Shown: positions 22,951 to 30,561, counted from the stretch's first letter. The stretch is 30,561 bases of DNA from CAIUVD01 sp044338255 (GCA_044338255.1 JBIILZ010000040.1:1-30561); one strand, 5' to 3'. Made by a program: numbers and translations. The notes: generated by a model from the sequence alone, not told the origin.

Positions 22951-24554
22951 ATGACCGAGCGCGTCCGTCCCTATCTCTTCTATGCCGCCACCCAGGCCCT
23001 TTGCGCGACCTGCCTGCGCGTTGTGCAGGCCAAGGAGATCATCGAGGACGGTCAGGTTTTTCTGCTCAAACGTTGTCCGTTCCACGGGGTGCAAAAAGTC
23101 CTGATCGCAGATGATGCCGCGTATTGGCGGCTCGGGCGTGAGAAATTTCTCAAGGCTCCGGAGCAGGTGGTGCAGCCGAACACCGCTCATCGTTATGGGT
23201 GTCCTTTTGATTGCGGTATTTGCCCAGAGCACGAACAGCATGGTTGCCTGACCCTCCTGGAAATCACCGACACCTGCAACCTGCGCTGTCCGACGTGCTA
23301 CGCCGGCAGCGGTCCTGATCGTCAGACCCACCGCAGCCTAGGAGCCTGTCGGAGATAGGCTTGGTCGGCTGACTCGGTCTCGTGCGGCAGCTCCGGCGGT
23401 GGCAAAACGGTCAGATAGCTCTCGCTATCCGCCCGCTTTGCCGCCTTGGATCTGCCGCACGAACCCTTCGCCATCCTCGGTCGCCTATTTCCGACAGGCT
23501 CCTAGCGCAGATCGAGGCCATGCTCGAGCGCATCGTCGCCAATGAGGAGGAGCCCGACATCGTCCAGGTTTCGGGTGGCGAACCGACCTTGCATCCCGAG
23601 TTCTTCGCCGTCCTCGATGCCTGCCGGCGGCGGCCGATCCGCCATCTGATGCTCAACACCAATGGCGTACGCATTGCGACCGAGGCCGGTTTCGCCGAAC
23701 GTCTCGCGAGCTACGCGCCGCGCTTCGAAGTGTATCTGCAGTTCGACAGTCGGCGCGCCGGGCCGTTACAGACCTTGCGCGGCGCGGATCTGCGCCACAT
23801 CCGTGACAAAGCCTTGGCCAAGCTCAACGCGCTTAATCTTTCGACGACCCTGGTGGTGACGGTACGCAAGGGACTCAACGATGATGAACTTGGGGAGATC
23901 ATCGATTACGCGCTGCAGCAGCCGTGCGTGCGCGGGGTCACCTTCCAGCCGGTCCAGGATGCCGGACGCAATGAGGGTTTCGATTCCACGCAGCATCGCC
24001 TGACCTTGAGCGAGGTGCGTCGACGGATTCTCGAACAGACCTCGGTGTTCAAGGCCGAGGATCTCATTCCGGTACCCTGCCATCCGGATTGCCTGGCTAT
24101 GGGCTATGCCTTGAAGCAAGCCGGCCGGGTCACGCCGCTGACCGGATTGATCGATCCACAGGTCCTGATCGACGGCGGCCGCAACACCATCGTTTACGAA
24201 GCCGATGCCAAGCTGCGGCATGAATTGTTCAAGACCTTCAGCACCCATCACAGTCCACACTCGGCGGCCGGGGCGTTGCATCGACTGCTGTGTTGCTTGC
24301 CGGGCATCGGCCAAGCTGTGGGCATGGCGGCCCCGACGTATGATCAGGTCTTCCGCGTCATCATCATGCAGTTTCTCGACCGCCACAGCCTCGATCTGCG
24401 CAGCGTGCGCAAGACCTGCGTGCACATCGCCCATCCTGATGGCAAGCGCGTCATGCCCTTCGATACCTACAATCTGTTTTATCGCGACGATCTTGAGCAA
24501 CGGGTCCTTGCACCGTTACGTGCGGAAACCCTGGTCCCCGCTGGCGAGCGATGA
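22951..24554 (+). pseudogene. Radical SAM protein (Tes/Mss-like), split by a MITE
   Basis: Codons 1-130 (22951-23340) run to Leu130 at the CTA of the target site. Copy C follows and shifts the frame by two bases to a TAG at 23356. Removing the 164 inserted bases joins THRSL to AQIEAMLERI and gives a continuous 479-aa protein. It has an N-terminal Cys pair (18, 21) and Cys42, a CPFDCGICPEHEQHG cluster (Cys84, 88, 91), the radical SAM CNLRCPTC (Cys109, 113, 116) and SGGEPTLHPEF. This layout resembles archaeal tetraether synthase and bacterial membrane-spanning-lipid synthase; the reaction here is inferred. The stop overlaps the Lgt-like gene (ATGA). ATG 22951 lacks a clear ribosome site; TTG 22915 is an alternative. 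Confidence 0.85.
23338..23505 (-). mobile_element. Foldback MITE, copy C (168 bp), inserted in the radical SAM gene
   Basis: Same element as copies A and B but inverted. It is bounded by CTAG with TA at 23339-23340 and 23503-23504. Terminal inverted repeats of about 22 bp differ by one base, and the central hairpin GATAGC-TCTC-GCTATC (23414-23429) lies at the exact midpoint. The reading frames on both sides join perfectly when the element and one TA are removed, which proves the target was CTAG and that TA was duplicated. That makes this the best-defined copy. Confidence 0.95.
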
Positions 24555-25252
24555 CCTACGGTCTCTGGGTCGCGTTGGGTATGCTCGCGGCTTTTGCCGT
24601 CAGCCAGCATCAGTCTGCTGATCGTCCGGAACTGGAGCCGCATCGTCGGGCCTTGCTGATGGCGGCGGTGCTGGGTGCCGTAGCCGGGGCTTTTCTCGGC
24701 GAGGTGCCGGCGGATTTCTTTGGCTGGGCATGGCGCCCGTCGGATCTTCCGCGCGACGTGCTGCCGCTCGGTGGACGCACCGTGCTGGGCGGGATACTCG
24801 GCGGCTGGGTGACGGTGGAGGTGGTGAAGTGGCATCGCGGCATCCGCGGCCCGACCGGAGACCGCTTCGCCCTGCCCTTGGCGGTGGCCTTGAGTTTCGG
24901 TCGGCTGGGCTGTGCCGCCGCCGGTTGCTGTGCCGGGCATCCCAGTACGGCCTGGTGGGCATGGCATGGGCGTTGGCCGGTACAGTTTGTCGAGGTCGCC
25001 TTCCATGTACTCAGTGCCGGGCTTCTGTGGTGGGCGGCACGGCGGAAGCTTGCCAGCGGTCGACGCTTGGCCATTTACCTCACGGCTTATGGCATGCTGC
25101 GCTTCGTCCTGGAGTTCATGCGTGAAAATCCGCCGATTCTCGCCGGACTGACGTGGTATCAGCTGCTGGCTGTGACGTTAATGCTCGTCGCGGGCGGGAC
25201 CTGGTGGCGGCGCAGCGCGCAGCACAACATACGCCAGGAACAGTCCGCTTAA
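24551..25252 (+). CDS. Lgt-like membrane transferase (prolipoprotein diacylglyceryl transferase family)
   Basis: 233 aa with about six or seven membrane helices. The Lgt signature is seen as FGRLGCAAAGCCAGHPS, and near the C-terminus YGMLRFVLEFMREN matches the Lgt arginine region. The His-Gly-Gly motif essential in E. coli Lgt is replaced by VLGGILGGW, so the active-site His is missing and a different acceptor or reaction is likely. The ATG overlaps the stop of the radical SAM gene, so the two worked as a unit. Lgt moves diacylglycerol from phosphatidylglycerol, so a lipid-modifying role is reasonable. Its last 75 bp overlap the rhomboid gene on the other strand. Confidence 0.75.
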   Translation: MTYGLWVALGMLAAFAVSQHQSADRPELEPHRRALLMAAVLGAVAGAFLGEVPADFFGWAWRPSDLPRDVLPLGGRTVLGGILGGWVTVEVVKWHRGIRGPTGDRFALPLAVALSFGRLGCAAAGCCAGHPSTAWWAWHGRWPVQFVEVAFHVLSAGLLWWAARRKLASGRRLAIYLTAYGMLRFVLEFMRENPPILAGLTWYQLLAVTLMLVAGGTWWRRSAQHNIRQEQSA

Positions 25253-26713
25253 GAAGCCGCCGATATGGCTGGCCTGGCTGACCGCCGGATGGGCGAGGTC
25301 GAAGACAACCTGCAGGCCGACGATCATGCCCATGCGGCGGATCTGCGCATCCTGCCACCACGCCTGCCCGGGAGTGCGGGTGCGGAGGATGCGTGCGAGC
25401 TCGGCGCCGACCAAGCCCATGATGCTCGCGGATGCGCCGACGACGATGGAGCGCTCATCGTAGACGAACGCCAGCGCCTGGACCAGGCCCATGCCGCCGA
25501 GCGAGGCTCCGAAGTAGACCAGGGCAAATCGCCAACGCCCGAAGAGCCGCTCGAGGTCCGGGCCGAAGGAGAGCAGGCCGAGGCCATTCATGCCCAAGTG
25601 CAGGACGTTGACGTGCAGAAACGCCGCCGCCAGGAAGCGCCAGCTGTTGCCGCTCCAGCCGAGATCGGTGTCGACCGCGCCATAGGTCCACAGCGCCAGT
25701 GAACTCTGCGGAGCGGATTCGGTGATGATCAGCATGACCACGCAGGCAGCGAGGATCAGCCAGGTCAACCACGGACGTTGCCGAGCGCAGCCGGTGCTGG
25801 CGAGACCATCGGTGACATACGGCAGGACCTGGCGCAGTTCAGCGGGCCAGCTGGCGACGGTCAGCGGCATATGGGCCAATCGCCAAGTGATGGCGGCGTT
25901 GAGGCCCGCTTGCCCCGGCTGACGCAGGCTCTCCAATTTTTCACGAGCACCGGGCTCATCGCCGGACGCTGCCAGCGCTGTCGCCTCCCAGAAGCGCTGG
26001 ATATTAGCTGCCGTCTGGGCGAGCAGCGGTTTCATCAACGCGCCTTCGCCGGCAAAGGCGAGGACGATGCTGAGGGCTTGGCGATAGAGCCCGGGGTGGC
26101 TGTCGCGGAACTCGCTCAGGGCCTGGAAATCCATGAGCATGCCGGCGATTCCAGCGCTTTCGGCGGTTTCGGCATGCGCCCGCAGGCGATAGAGCAACCC
26201 TTCGGCGGATAATTCCGGGGCCTCGGCGAGGAGCTGGAGCAGTTCCGGCCAGCGCTGCTCGCTGCTCAGAACGTAGAGCCGCAGTTGCTGTTGGTAGAGC
26301 TGCGGAAGTTGGGCGAAGGTCTCGGCCAGGGCCTGCGCTTCCGCGCTGCGTTCTGACTCGCGCAGAGCCTGATAGCGTTGGATGATGGCGATGGTGCGGT
26401 GCGGACCGATCGGTTGCAGGAAGGCGATGAGGCGGCTGAGGCGCACCGCGGCATGAAAGCGCCGTCGCCACATCAAACGCGTCTGCAATCGCCCGAGCAG
26501 GCCGGGAATCACCAGCGTGATCAGCCATAGTCCGCCGAGGATCGCGGCCAACGCCTGCGGCAACAGCAGCCCGAGCGGTGTGGCGATGAGCCCGATCATG
26601 AGGAGGTAGTACAGCGTGGTGCGATCGCCCAGGCGCGCCCGGCGCACGCCCATCACCGCCAGTACCAGCCAGGAGGCTCCCGCCATCCACAGCAGAATAT
26701 CGAAAAGGCTCAT
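25178..26713 (-). CDS. Rhomboid family intramembrane serine protease with a long helical N-terminal region
   Basis: 511 aa. Two membrane helices lie at residues about 3-22 and 33-75. A soluble, alpha-helical stretch of about 230 residues with TPR-like features follows, then a rhomboid core from about 320. The core has AAFLHVNVLHLGMNGLGLL (the HxxxN loop), the catalytic Ser in GASASIMGL (Ser428) and the catalytic His in SHIGGFLSGLF (His483). Rhomboids cut substrates within the inner membrane. The N-terminal module probably binds a substrate or partner; that is inference. It converges on the Lgt-like gene with a 75-bp overlap, which is long for unrelated convergent genes. Confidence 0.87.
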   Translation of the reverse strand: MSLFDILLWMAGASWLVLAVMGVRRARLGDRTTLYYLLMIGLIATPLGLLLPQALAAILGGLWLITLVIPGLLGRLQTRLMWRRRFHAAVRLSRLIAFLQPIGPHRTIAIIQRYQALRESERSAEAQALAETFAQLPQLYQQQLRLYVLSSEQRWPELLQLLAEAPELSAEGLLYRLRAHAETAESAGIAGMLMDFQALSEFRDSHPGLYRQALSIVLAFAGEGALMKPLLAQTAANIQRFWEATALAASGDEPGAREKLESLRQPGQAGLNAAITWRLAHMPLTVASWPAELRQVLPYVTDGLASTGCARQRPWLTWLILAACVVMLIITESAPQSSLALWTYGAVDTDLGWSGNSWRFLAAAFLHVNVLHLGMNGLGLLSFGPDLERLFGRWRFALVYFGASLGGMGLVQALAFVYDERSIVVGASASIMGLVGAELARILRTRTPGQAWWQDAQIRRMGMIVGLQVVFDLAHPAVSQASHIGGFLSGLFLAYVVLRAAPPPGPARDEH

Positions 26714-26796
26714 GCAGGTTGGCGATCATGGTCAGCGCCTCGTCCGGAGAAGCCCCCAGACGTAGGCATGCATAAAAAAAATCGTCAGTATCCGCT

Positions 26797-27027
26797 GGCC
26801 AGGGACCAGGGACCAGAGACCAGTGACCAGTGACCAGGGACCAGTGACCAGGGACCAGGGACCAGGGACCAGTGACCAGTGACCAGGGACCAGCGACCAG
26901 CGACCAGAGACCAGCGACCAGTGACCAGGGACCAGGGACCAGGGACCAGGGACCAGGGACCAGCGACCAGCGACCAGAGACCAGAGACCAGTGACCGGTG
27001 ACCAGTGACCAGTGACCAGTGGCCAAG
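26797..27027 (+). repeat. Tandem heptamer array, 33 units of GACCAGN
   Basis: 231 bp made of exactly 33 seven-base units with no phase slip. Thirty units are GACCAG followed by a variable base; only the first (GGCCAGG), the thirtieth (GACCGGT) and the last (GGCCAAG) depart from it. The seventh base runs through G, A, T and C in patches. It accounts for most of the 372-base gap between the rhomboid start and the PilZ gene. Read on the minus strand it gives an open GHWSLV-type frame that is an artefact of the repeat. Heptanucleotide arrays of this type (STRRs) are known from cyanobacteria and other genomes; function is unknown. Confidence 0.97.
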
Positions 27028-27085
27028 TCGGGCGCGGCGGTTAGCATGAGCACGGATGCGGTCTCTCCGCAGGATAAGGAATTTT

Positions 27086-27493
27086 ATGAATCAGCATGCA
27101 CCTGATCAGCGCGCCTTCACCCGCGTCGGCACCGCCCATCCGGCCCTTGTGAGCGGCCCGGACGGGGTCGCGCACGCCGGCATCCTGCGCGATGTGGCCC
27201 TGACCGGGGTCTTCATCGCCGGTGTCCAGTTGCCGGTGGAGAGCCTGGTGCACGTACGCATCACCTTGAACAGCGATGCAGAGATCAGCGGCAGCGGCCG
27301 TGTCGCCCGTCAAACCTCCGATGGGATCGGCATCGTGCTCGAGCTCATCGAGGGCACCGAGTCATATGAGCACCTGCATAAGCTGGTTTTATACAACACG
27401 CGCACCTTTGACGAGACCAGTCGGGTGGTCGGCGAAATTTCGCGCGTCGGTGGCCTGTGCGCCATCGACCCGCTGGGACCTCCGCCGGCTTGA
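27086..27493 (+). CDS. PilZ domain protein (probable c-di-GMP receptor)
   Basis: 135 aa from ATG 27086, preceded by AAGGA with a 5-nt gap. The RxxxR half of the c-di-GMP site is present as RAFTR (residues 9-13). The second half, usually D/NxSxxG, appears as DVALTG with Ala in place of Ser. The beta-barrel pattern follows (VHVRITLNSDAEISGSGRVA, then DGIGIVLELIEG). PilZ proteins bind cyclic di-GMP and alter motility, exopolysaccharide or transcription. The changed second motif may lower affinity. It stands alone between the heptamer array and tRNA-His. Confidence 0.75.
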   Translation: MNQHAPDQRAFTRVGTAHPALVSGPDGVAHAGILRDVALTGVFIAGVQLPVESLVHVRITLNSDAEISGSGRVARQTSDGIGIVLELIEGTESYEHLHKLVLYNTRTFDETSRVVGEISRVGGLCAIDPLGPPPA

Positions 27494-27539
27494 CGGCGGG
27501 CAGGTGATTCTTATCGTCCCTCCCTCGTTCGTAACGGAT

Positions 27540-27617
27540 GTTCCTCGTAGCTCAGTTGGTTAGAGCGCCAGATTGTGACTTTGGAGGTCGCGGGTTCGAG
27601 CCCCGTCGAGGAACCCA
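27540..27617 (+). tRNA. tRNA-His (GTG anticodon), CCA encoded
   Basis: Full cloverleaf: acceptor TTCCTCG / CGAGGAA (7 bp), D-arm GCTC-AGTTGGTTA-GAGC, anticodon arm CCAGA-TTGTGAC-TTTGG with anticodon GTG, and T-arm GCGGG-TTCGAGC-CCCGT. A G sits at position -1 (27540) opposite C73, the identity element of histidine tRNA, and CCA follows at 27615-27617. A perfect hairpin terminator begins 2 nt later. Confidence 0.97.
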
Positions 27618-27618
27618 C

Positions 27619-27657
27619 ACGACACAACCCTGGTGCAAGCCAGGGTTGTGTCGTTTT
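27619..27657 (+). terminator. Rho-independent terminator of tRNA-His
   Basis: 15-bp perfect stem (27619-27633 with 27640-27654; key part CGACACAACCCTGG / CCAGGGTTGTGTCG), loop TGCAAG, followed by a T run. It directly follows the tRNA CCA end. Confidence 0.95.
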
Positions 27658-27750
27658 CAGCGATTCGATCAGCAACCAGTCGGCACCCTGACCGCCTAAG
27701 CGCCGGCGACGCTCCTTGAGTCCAAAGTCGAGCGAGGATGCTTCCCGTCT

Positions 27751-28134
27751 ATGCCGCCCATGCCGCCCAGCACACCGAATGCCCTGATTCCGATCCATCA
27801 ATGTTATTTTCTCGGTCAGGAAGAGATCGACCCGGTGGTGGTGTTCACCAAGTTCCTGGTGCGCAATCCCGCCTATGCCCGGCAACGGCATGACGACTGC
27901 GAAGTGAATATCTACCTCATCGATCGACCGGTAGCCGATCGCCTGGCCTGTCCGCCCAGCTATCTGAAGAAAACTACCACCAACATGGGGGCGATCCGCG
28001 CGGCGGCCTCGGCGATCACCGGTGAGGATTTTTCTCGGCCGGCTTTGAGCCCCGAACGCAAAGCGGAGATCGCGGCAAAGAAGAAAGCCAAGGCCGAGCA
28101 AAAGCGCGGCCCGCAGACGGCTCCTGGAGCGTAG
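27751..28134 (+). CDS. Hypothetical protein
   Basis: 127 aa, not recognised. The first 80 residues have mixed strand/helix composition (NALIPIHQCYFLGQEEIDPV, then VFTKFLVRNPAYARQ). The last 35 residues are Lys/Ala/Glu-rich and helical (SPERKAEIAAKKKAKAEQK), like an unstructured or nucleic-acid-binding tail. No signal peptide or membrane segment. ATG 27751 has an AGGA about 10 nt upstream; the second ATG at 27760 is a possible start. Codon usage resembles its neighbours, so it looks like a real gene. It is isolated between tRNA-His and the MscS gene. Confidence 0.6.
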   Translation: MPPMPPSTPNALIPIHQCYFLGQEEIDPVVVFTKFLVRNPAYARQRHDDCEVNIYLIDRPVADRLACPPSYLKKTTTNMGAIRAAASAITGEDFSRPALSPERKAEIAAKKKAKAEQKRGPQTAPGA

Positions 28135-28288
28135 CGAATGATGAACGTGATGGTTGCACCTTGACGTATTGCGAACGGTCGAGGCTGCCAATATTGCGTG
28201 CTGTTCGCGAGTCAGCCTGCCGCAGGTGTTTAGATCCTGTGTGCGCAGGGCAGCTCCGTTGCTCGTGATCGTCGTCGGGAACTGAACC

Positions 28289-29878
28289 ATGTGGCAGCGG
28301 CTTTTCATCGCCTTCTTTTTCTGCGTCGCTCCGGCCTGGATGGCGTCGGCCGCGGAAACCACTCTTGAACCGTTGGAGCCGCATCCGGTGGTGGTGTGGA
28401 ATCGCACCGTTGCCGAGCTACGTGCCGGCATCGAGGGCCTCGACGTCGAGCAGCGCATCAGCCGCATCCAGCGCCGTTTCGAACAGCTGGACGAGCGCAC
28501 ACTGGGCGGGCAATTGAGCGTCAAGCCGCTGGCCATCGGCGGCGTCACGGGCCAGGCCATCTACGTCGATTCGGAGATGCTCCTGGTGCTGCTCGATGCC
28601 GACATCGAACCCGGCCGTGATCCTGCGCTCGTGGCCCGAGAGACCCTCGGCAACCTGCGCCTGGTCCTCGATGCGCGGCGCGCGCAACGCCAGCCGGAGA
28701 TCTTGATTTGGGCCGTGGTCTGGTCGGTGACCGCGACCCTGGCGATGCTCATGGCGATGTGGTTGATCCTCCGCAGCCATCGATTGCTGCTTGGGCGCGT
28801 CGCCGCCTTCCATCCGAACCTCATCCGTCTGGGTGGACTGGATCCGCTGCCGGCGGTGCGCGGACTTCTGCGCTTGGCCCTGCGCACGGTGGTATGGATC
28901 GCGGTCGGATTCGTGCTGTATATGTGGCTGGCGACGGTGCTGCTGCAATTCCCCTACACCCGTCCGCTGGCCGAGGTGCTCGGCAATCACCTCCTGCATT
29001 TCGGCCAGTATCTGTTGGCCGGAATCCTCCGCGCATTGCCCGGCTTGGGCATGGTCCTGGTGATCATCTTCCTCACTCGGGTGGTGGCGCGCGGCCTCGA
29101 TTCGTTTTTCACCAGCGTTGAGACCGGGAGCATCCAGGTGAGCTGGATGGAGCCCGACACAGCCAAGGCCACCAGGCGCATCGTCGGCGCGGTCTTGTGG
29201 CTGTTCGCGATCACCGTCGCCTATCCGTACGTGCCCGGCAGCAGCAGTGATGCCTTCAAGGGCGTGAGCGTGTTCGCCGGCCTGCTGCTGACGCTCGGCT
29301 CGGCGGGCATGGTCAATCAGATGATGAGCGGGCTGGTGGTGGTCTATTCGCGGATGATGAAGCCCGGCGATGTCGTGCAGGTGGGCGAGGTCGTCGGCCG
29401 GGTCATCGAGCTCGGCTTCCTCTCGACGAAGGTGCGCACGCCCATTGGTCATGAGGTGACTCTGCCCAACGCCATCCTCACCGGCACCTCGGTGAGCAAC
29501 TTCTCGCGTTTCGACCCCGCCAGCGGGCCGATGATCCGCACCACCGTGACCATTGGCTACGACACGCCGTGGCGTCAGGTGCATGCGTTGCTGAATCTCG
29601 CCGCCTCGCGCACGGCGGGCGTGGTGCAGACGGTGAAGCCAGCCATCCTGCAGACCGCCTTGTCGGATTTCTACGTTGAATATCAGCTGCACTGCCGCAT
29701 CGAACGCGTTGAAGAACGTCTGCAGATCCTCTCGGCCCTGCACGCCGAGGTTCAGGACGCCTTCAACGAATTCGGGGTGCAGATCATGTCGCCGCACTTC
29801 ATGGCCCAACCCGCGCAGAACCTCGTCGTGCCCCCGGAAAAACGCGCTCCGGCGCCGGCGACGTTGGCGAATTCCTGA
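28289..29878 (+). CDS. MscS family mechanosensitive ion channel
   Basis: 529 aa with a signal peptide (MWQRLFIAFFFCVAPAWMAS) and a periplasmic region to about residue 135. Four or five membrane helices follow, the last being the pore helix TM3 (LLLTLGSAGMVNQMMSGLVV). After it comes the MscS beta domain (MMKPGDVVQVGEVVGRVIEL, then TLPNAILTGTSVSNFSR) and a C-terminal alpha/beta domain ending near residue 510. It is larger than E. coli MscS (286 aa), like the MscK/YbdG-type members with extra N-terminal parts. It opens under membrane tension to release solutes on osmotic downshift. It stands alone; no terminator is clear after it. Confidence 0.9.
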   Translation: MWQRLFIAFFFCVAPAWMASAAETTLEPLEPHPVVVWNRTVAELRAGIEGLDVEQRISRIQRRFEQLDERTLGGQLSVKPLAIGGVTGQAIYVDSEMLLVLLDADIEPGRDPALVARETLGNLRLVLDARRAQRQPEILIWAVVWSVTATLAMLMAMWLILRSHRLLLGRVAAFHPNLIRLGGLDPLPAVRGLLRLALRTVVWIAVGFVLYMWLATVLLQFPYTRPLAEVLGNHLLHFGQYLLAGILRALPGLGMVLVIIFLTRVVARGLDSFFTSVETGSIQVSWMEPDTAKATRRIVGAVLWLFAITVAYPYVPGSSSDAFKGVSVFAGLLLTLGSAGMVNQMMSGLVVVYSRMMKPGDVVQVGEVVGRVIELGFLSTKVRTPIGHEVTLPNAILTGTSVSNFSRFDPASGPMIRTTVTIGYDTPWRQVHALLNLAASRTAGVVQTVKPAILQTALSDFYVEYQLHCRIERVEERLQILSALHAEVQDAFNEFGVQIMSPHFMAQPAQNLVVPPEKRAPAPATLANS

Positions 29879-29989
29879 GCCAGGGGCGCTCGCTTTTCTG
29901 CGGGTCTTCTCTGTCAGCCTCAGGTTGCAGGTAATAATGCGCCCCAGGTGGATATTCTTTTAATTATTTAATAATTGTCATTTCCGACG

Positions 29990-30015
29990 TTGGTATAGAC
30001 TCCAGGTACTACCAA
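29990..30015 (+). promoter_or_regulatory. Palindromic operator candidate upstream of vapB
   Basis: TTGGTA-N14-TACCAA lies just before the AAGGAG ribosome site of the antitoxin gene, in an AT-rich stretch containing TATAGA as a possible -10. VapB-type antitoxins usually repress their own operon by binding such inverted repeats. The match to an operator is positional. Confidence 0.45.
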
Positions 30016-30025
30016 GGAGCCGGCC

Positions 30026-30406
30026 ATGGCCCGTCGCGCACGAGAACATCTCTCTGTCTACGAGATCCTGCCGGTGGCGGGTGCTGCCGAGTCGAGTGTC
30101 CGCGCCAAGCTCTTTGCCAATGGCCGCAGCCAAGCGGTGCGCCTACCCAAGGAGTTCCGCCTGCCCGGCACCGAGGTCCTTATTTATCGCGAGGGTGATC
30201 GCGTGATCCTGGAACCGCTGAGGGAGGTCGTGCGCGACGCCAAAGGCTGGCCGGTGGACCTGTGGAAATGGCTCGACCAGCAGCACGAACCCTTCCCTGA
30301 TCCCGAGCCGATGCCGGTAGGATGGCGTGATCCCGAGGCGATCGCAGGTGTTGCGGCCCCGGCAGGCATCCCGCGCCAGAGCCGTCCACGGCGAAAGTCG
30401 CGGTGA
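30026..30406 (+). CDS. vapB: VapB-type antitoxin with extended ends
   Basis: 126 aa, longer than the usual 75-80. A swapped-hairpin AbrB/MazE-type DNA-binding domain covers residues about 27-65 (AKLFANGRSQAVRLPKEFRL, then GTEVLIYREGDRVILEPL). The following part (WPVDLWKWLDQ) fits the toxin-neutralising region. About 25 residues are added at the N-terminus and about 30 Pro/Arg-rich residues at the C-terminus. A strong AAGGAG lies 6 nt before the ATG. The stop overlaps the GTG of a VapC fragment (GTGA), so this was a normal antitoxin-toxin pair; the toxin is now broken. Confidence 0.85.
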   Translation: MARRAREHLSVYEILPVAGAAESSVRAKLFANGRSQAVRLPKEFRLPGTEVLIYREGDRVILEPLREVVRDAKGWPVDLWKWLDQQHEPFPDPEPMPVGWRDPEAIAGVAAPAGIPRQSRPRRKSR

Positions 30407-30459
30407 GCTCTCCGGATCTATGGCTGTTGGATACCAACGCACAATGCGCTCATCCCTGA
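30403..30459 (+). pseudogene. vapC: VapC PIN-domain toxin, truncated after 12 codons
   Basis: GTG 30403 overlaps the vapB stop and starts SSPDLWLLDTN, the typical opening of a VapC PIN domain, where the Asp of LLDTN is the first catalytic metal ligand. After GATACCAAC the sequence changes to unrelated codons and a TGA at 30457, and base composition turns AT-rich. The rest of the toxin is missing from the window. An insertion or rearrangement boundary near 30440 is inferred. Confidence 0.7.
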
Positions 30460-30561
30460 AAATTGAGATAACTGCCAATTTTTTCGTGGGTTTAAACAAC
30501 CACCTTCACTTATGACTTTTCATTATGAATAAAATGTACATAAGTCATTTCACTGCAGCTA
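30440..30561. other. AT-rich segment at the window edge, probable foreign insertion
   Basis: From about 30440 the sequence becomes AT-rich, unlike the rest of the window. It contains an inverted repeat ATGACTT (30512-30518) / AAGTCAT (30542-30548). No gene is visible. It could be the end of an insertion sequence or the edge of an island. The window stops before this can be resolved. Confidence 0.45.

Noticed and set aside
26797..27027. Possible CRISPR array
   Set aside because: Units are 7 bp without spacers, and there are no cas genes; it is a simple tandem repeat.
26004..27053. Minus-strand open frame of 349 codons with GHWSLV/GPWSLV repeats
   Set aside because: Its N-terminal part is the heptamer array read in frame and the rest overlaps the rhomboid gene in another frame. 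No start signal or family similarity.

Overview
This is a GC-rich bacterial chromosome segment of ordinary housekeeping and accessory genes. It also holds a stress-type RNA-repair island and several copies of one small mobile element. No 16S or other phylogenetic marker is present, so I do not name a taxon. AmpG/AnmK peptidoglycan recycling, sigma-54 regulation, a lipocalin lipoprotein and a canonical 6S RNA point to a Gram-negative-type cell. TGA is a normal stop codon here, and tRNA-His encodes its CCA.

Layout. 80-1801 (minus) is an ECF sigma factor / thioredoxin-fold / histidine phosphatase operon. 1824-1992 is a foldback MITE filling the divergent gap before a HAD hydrolase / DUF721 pair. 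3129-5784 is an AraC regulator divergent from L-fucose isomerase. 5909-9328 holds an AspT/YidE-type transporter, a lipocalin, a 6S RNA and ispH. 9356-13620 is a muropeptide-recycling group (anmK, GH20 hexosaminidase, divergent ampG). 13636-16022 holds a secreted beta-sandwich protein and a KefB-type antiporter. 16035-22071 is the RNA-repair island: DEDDh exonuclease, rtcA, rtcB, a tRNA-like element, a broken rsr (Ro60/TROVE) gene, a sigma-54 promoter and the divergent activator rtcR. 22082-22872 has a GH3 remnant and a small membrane protein. 22951-26713 has a radical SAM gene broken by a MITE, an Lgt-like membrane enzyme and a rhomboid protease. 26797-27027 is a 33-unit heptamer tandem repeat. 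27086-29878 has a PilZ protein, tRNA-His with a strong terminator, a hypothetical protein and an MscS channel. The window ends in a VapB antitoxin whose VapC partner is cut off at an AT-rich junction.

The main biology is in the RNA-repair island. The order rtcR <-> rsr - tRNA-like RNA - rtcB - rtcA matches the Salmonella rsr-yrlBA-rtcBA arrangement, with a -24/-12 promoter ahead of rsr. Here rsr is destroyed by a MITE plus deletions, while promoter, RNA element, ligase, cyclase and activator look intact. The same MITE family (foldback, inserted at CTAG, TA duplicated) also splits a radical SAM gene related to tetraether / membrane-spanning-lipid synthases. That break can be reconstructed exactly from the sequence.
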